Origin: Streptomyces sp. BA2
Lineage (GTDB): Bacteria > Actinomycetota > Actinomycetes > Streptomycetales > Streptomycetaceae
Assembly: GCF_009769735.1 (NCBI RefSeq)
Contig: NZ_WSRO01000002.1
Coordinates: 186,001-250,000 of the forward strand
Length of the DNA: 64,000 bases
Direction of reading: 5' to 3'
Shown: positions 63,951 to 64,000 of the stretch, piece after piece
Layout of the letters: the number at the start of each line of letters is the position of its first letter
How positions within the stretch are numbered: the first letter of the stretch is position 1
Notes under the pieces: model-generated
What the model saw: only the letters and a program-made list of their open reading frames with translations
What the model was told of the DNA's origin: nothing
Databases searched by the model: none
Program-made: the position numbers and the translations under genes

Positions 63951-64000
63951 CCCTTGCCGCCTCCCAGGCAGCGGCACCGTGGCCTGGGAGGCGGCAAGGG
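63951..64000. terminator. Strong hairpin at the window end
   Basis: CCCTTGCCGCCTCCCAGGC (63951-63969) and its exact complement (63982-64000) form a 19-bp stem with a 12-base loop. It probably ends a gene lying beyond the window. Confidence 0.75.

Overview
The window is high-GC DNA with actinobacterial gene style: frequent GTG starts, stop-start overlaps, GAF-ANTAR and SpoIIE-type regulators, MmyB-like and XRE regulators, a CebR-type operator and a Streptomyces XlnA-like xylanase. It most likely comes from a Streptomyces (or close relative), from an accessory part of the chromosome: nearly every block is bounded by decayed insertion sequences or broken genes. I saw no rRNA, tRNA or CRISPR array.

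Layout. 0-7 kb: IS5-like remnant, small membrane protein, Asp23-like protein, then a stress/signalling group (STAS, acetyltransferase-like, two GAF-ANTAR proteins, a diacylglycerol-kinase-like protein fused to a ruined PAP2 domain, and a second copy of the acetyltransferase-like gene). 7-9 kb: fragments of a LysR regulator, a dehydrogenase, a resolvase and a transposase around an intact AlkC-like DNA repair gene. 9.5-16.8 kb: DHA2 drug exporter, ISL3 remnant, a divergent glycosyltransferase/hydrolase pair resembling RhlB/RhlA, and a PAS-GAF-SpoIIE phosphatase. 17-24.8 kb: plant cell wall island with GH62 arabinofuranosidase (broken by an in-frame stop), GH9 cellulase, GH10 xylanase and a CE1-type esterase, with a CebR operator and other palindromes between the divergent units.

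25-29.8 kb is the most interesting part: a complete lasso peptide locus. A 38-codon precursor gene (27075-27191), too short for usual gene calling, has a canonical lasso leader and a predicted 16-residue core QLRRGVPDLLGHGNII that resembles lassomycin. It is followed by a hairpin, the cyclase (C), the RRE protein (B1) and the leader protease (B2). A two-gene ABC exporter is divergent.

30-40.5 kb: YjbQ-family protein, fragments of a MmyB regulator and a serine hydrolase, an intact MmyB-like regulator facing an Atu4866 protein and two SDRs across a 33-nt palindrome, a MASE1 sensor and SpoIIE phosphatase as separate genes, and a Sir2 deacetylase divergent from a cytochrome P450. 40.7-50.7 kb: a LAL-type LuxR regulator, a secreted DUF6299 protein, and a TetR-controlled oxidoreductase operon whose last gene is broken, then an IS5 remnant. 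50.8-57.7 kb: NB-ARC/TPR protein plus AAC(3)-like acetyltransferase, a DUF2867/TetR pair, and conserved hypotheticals. 58-64 kb: XRE/methionine aminopeptidase pair, IS21 remnant, DUF1330/LysR pair, ArsR regulator, MarR/SnoaL-like pair, and a strong hairpin at the window end.

All functions are read from sequence motifs by eye; no database search was possible.
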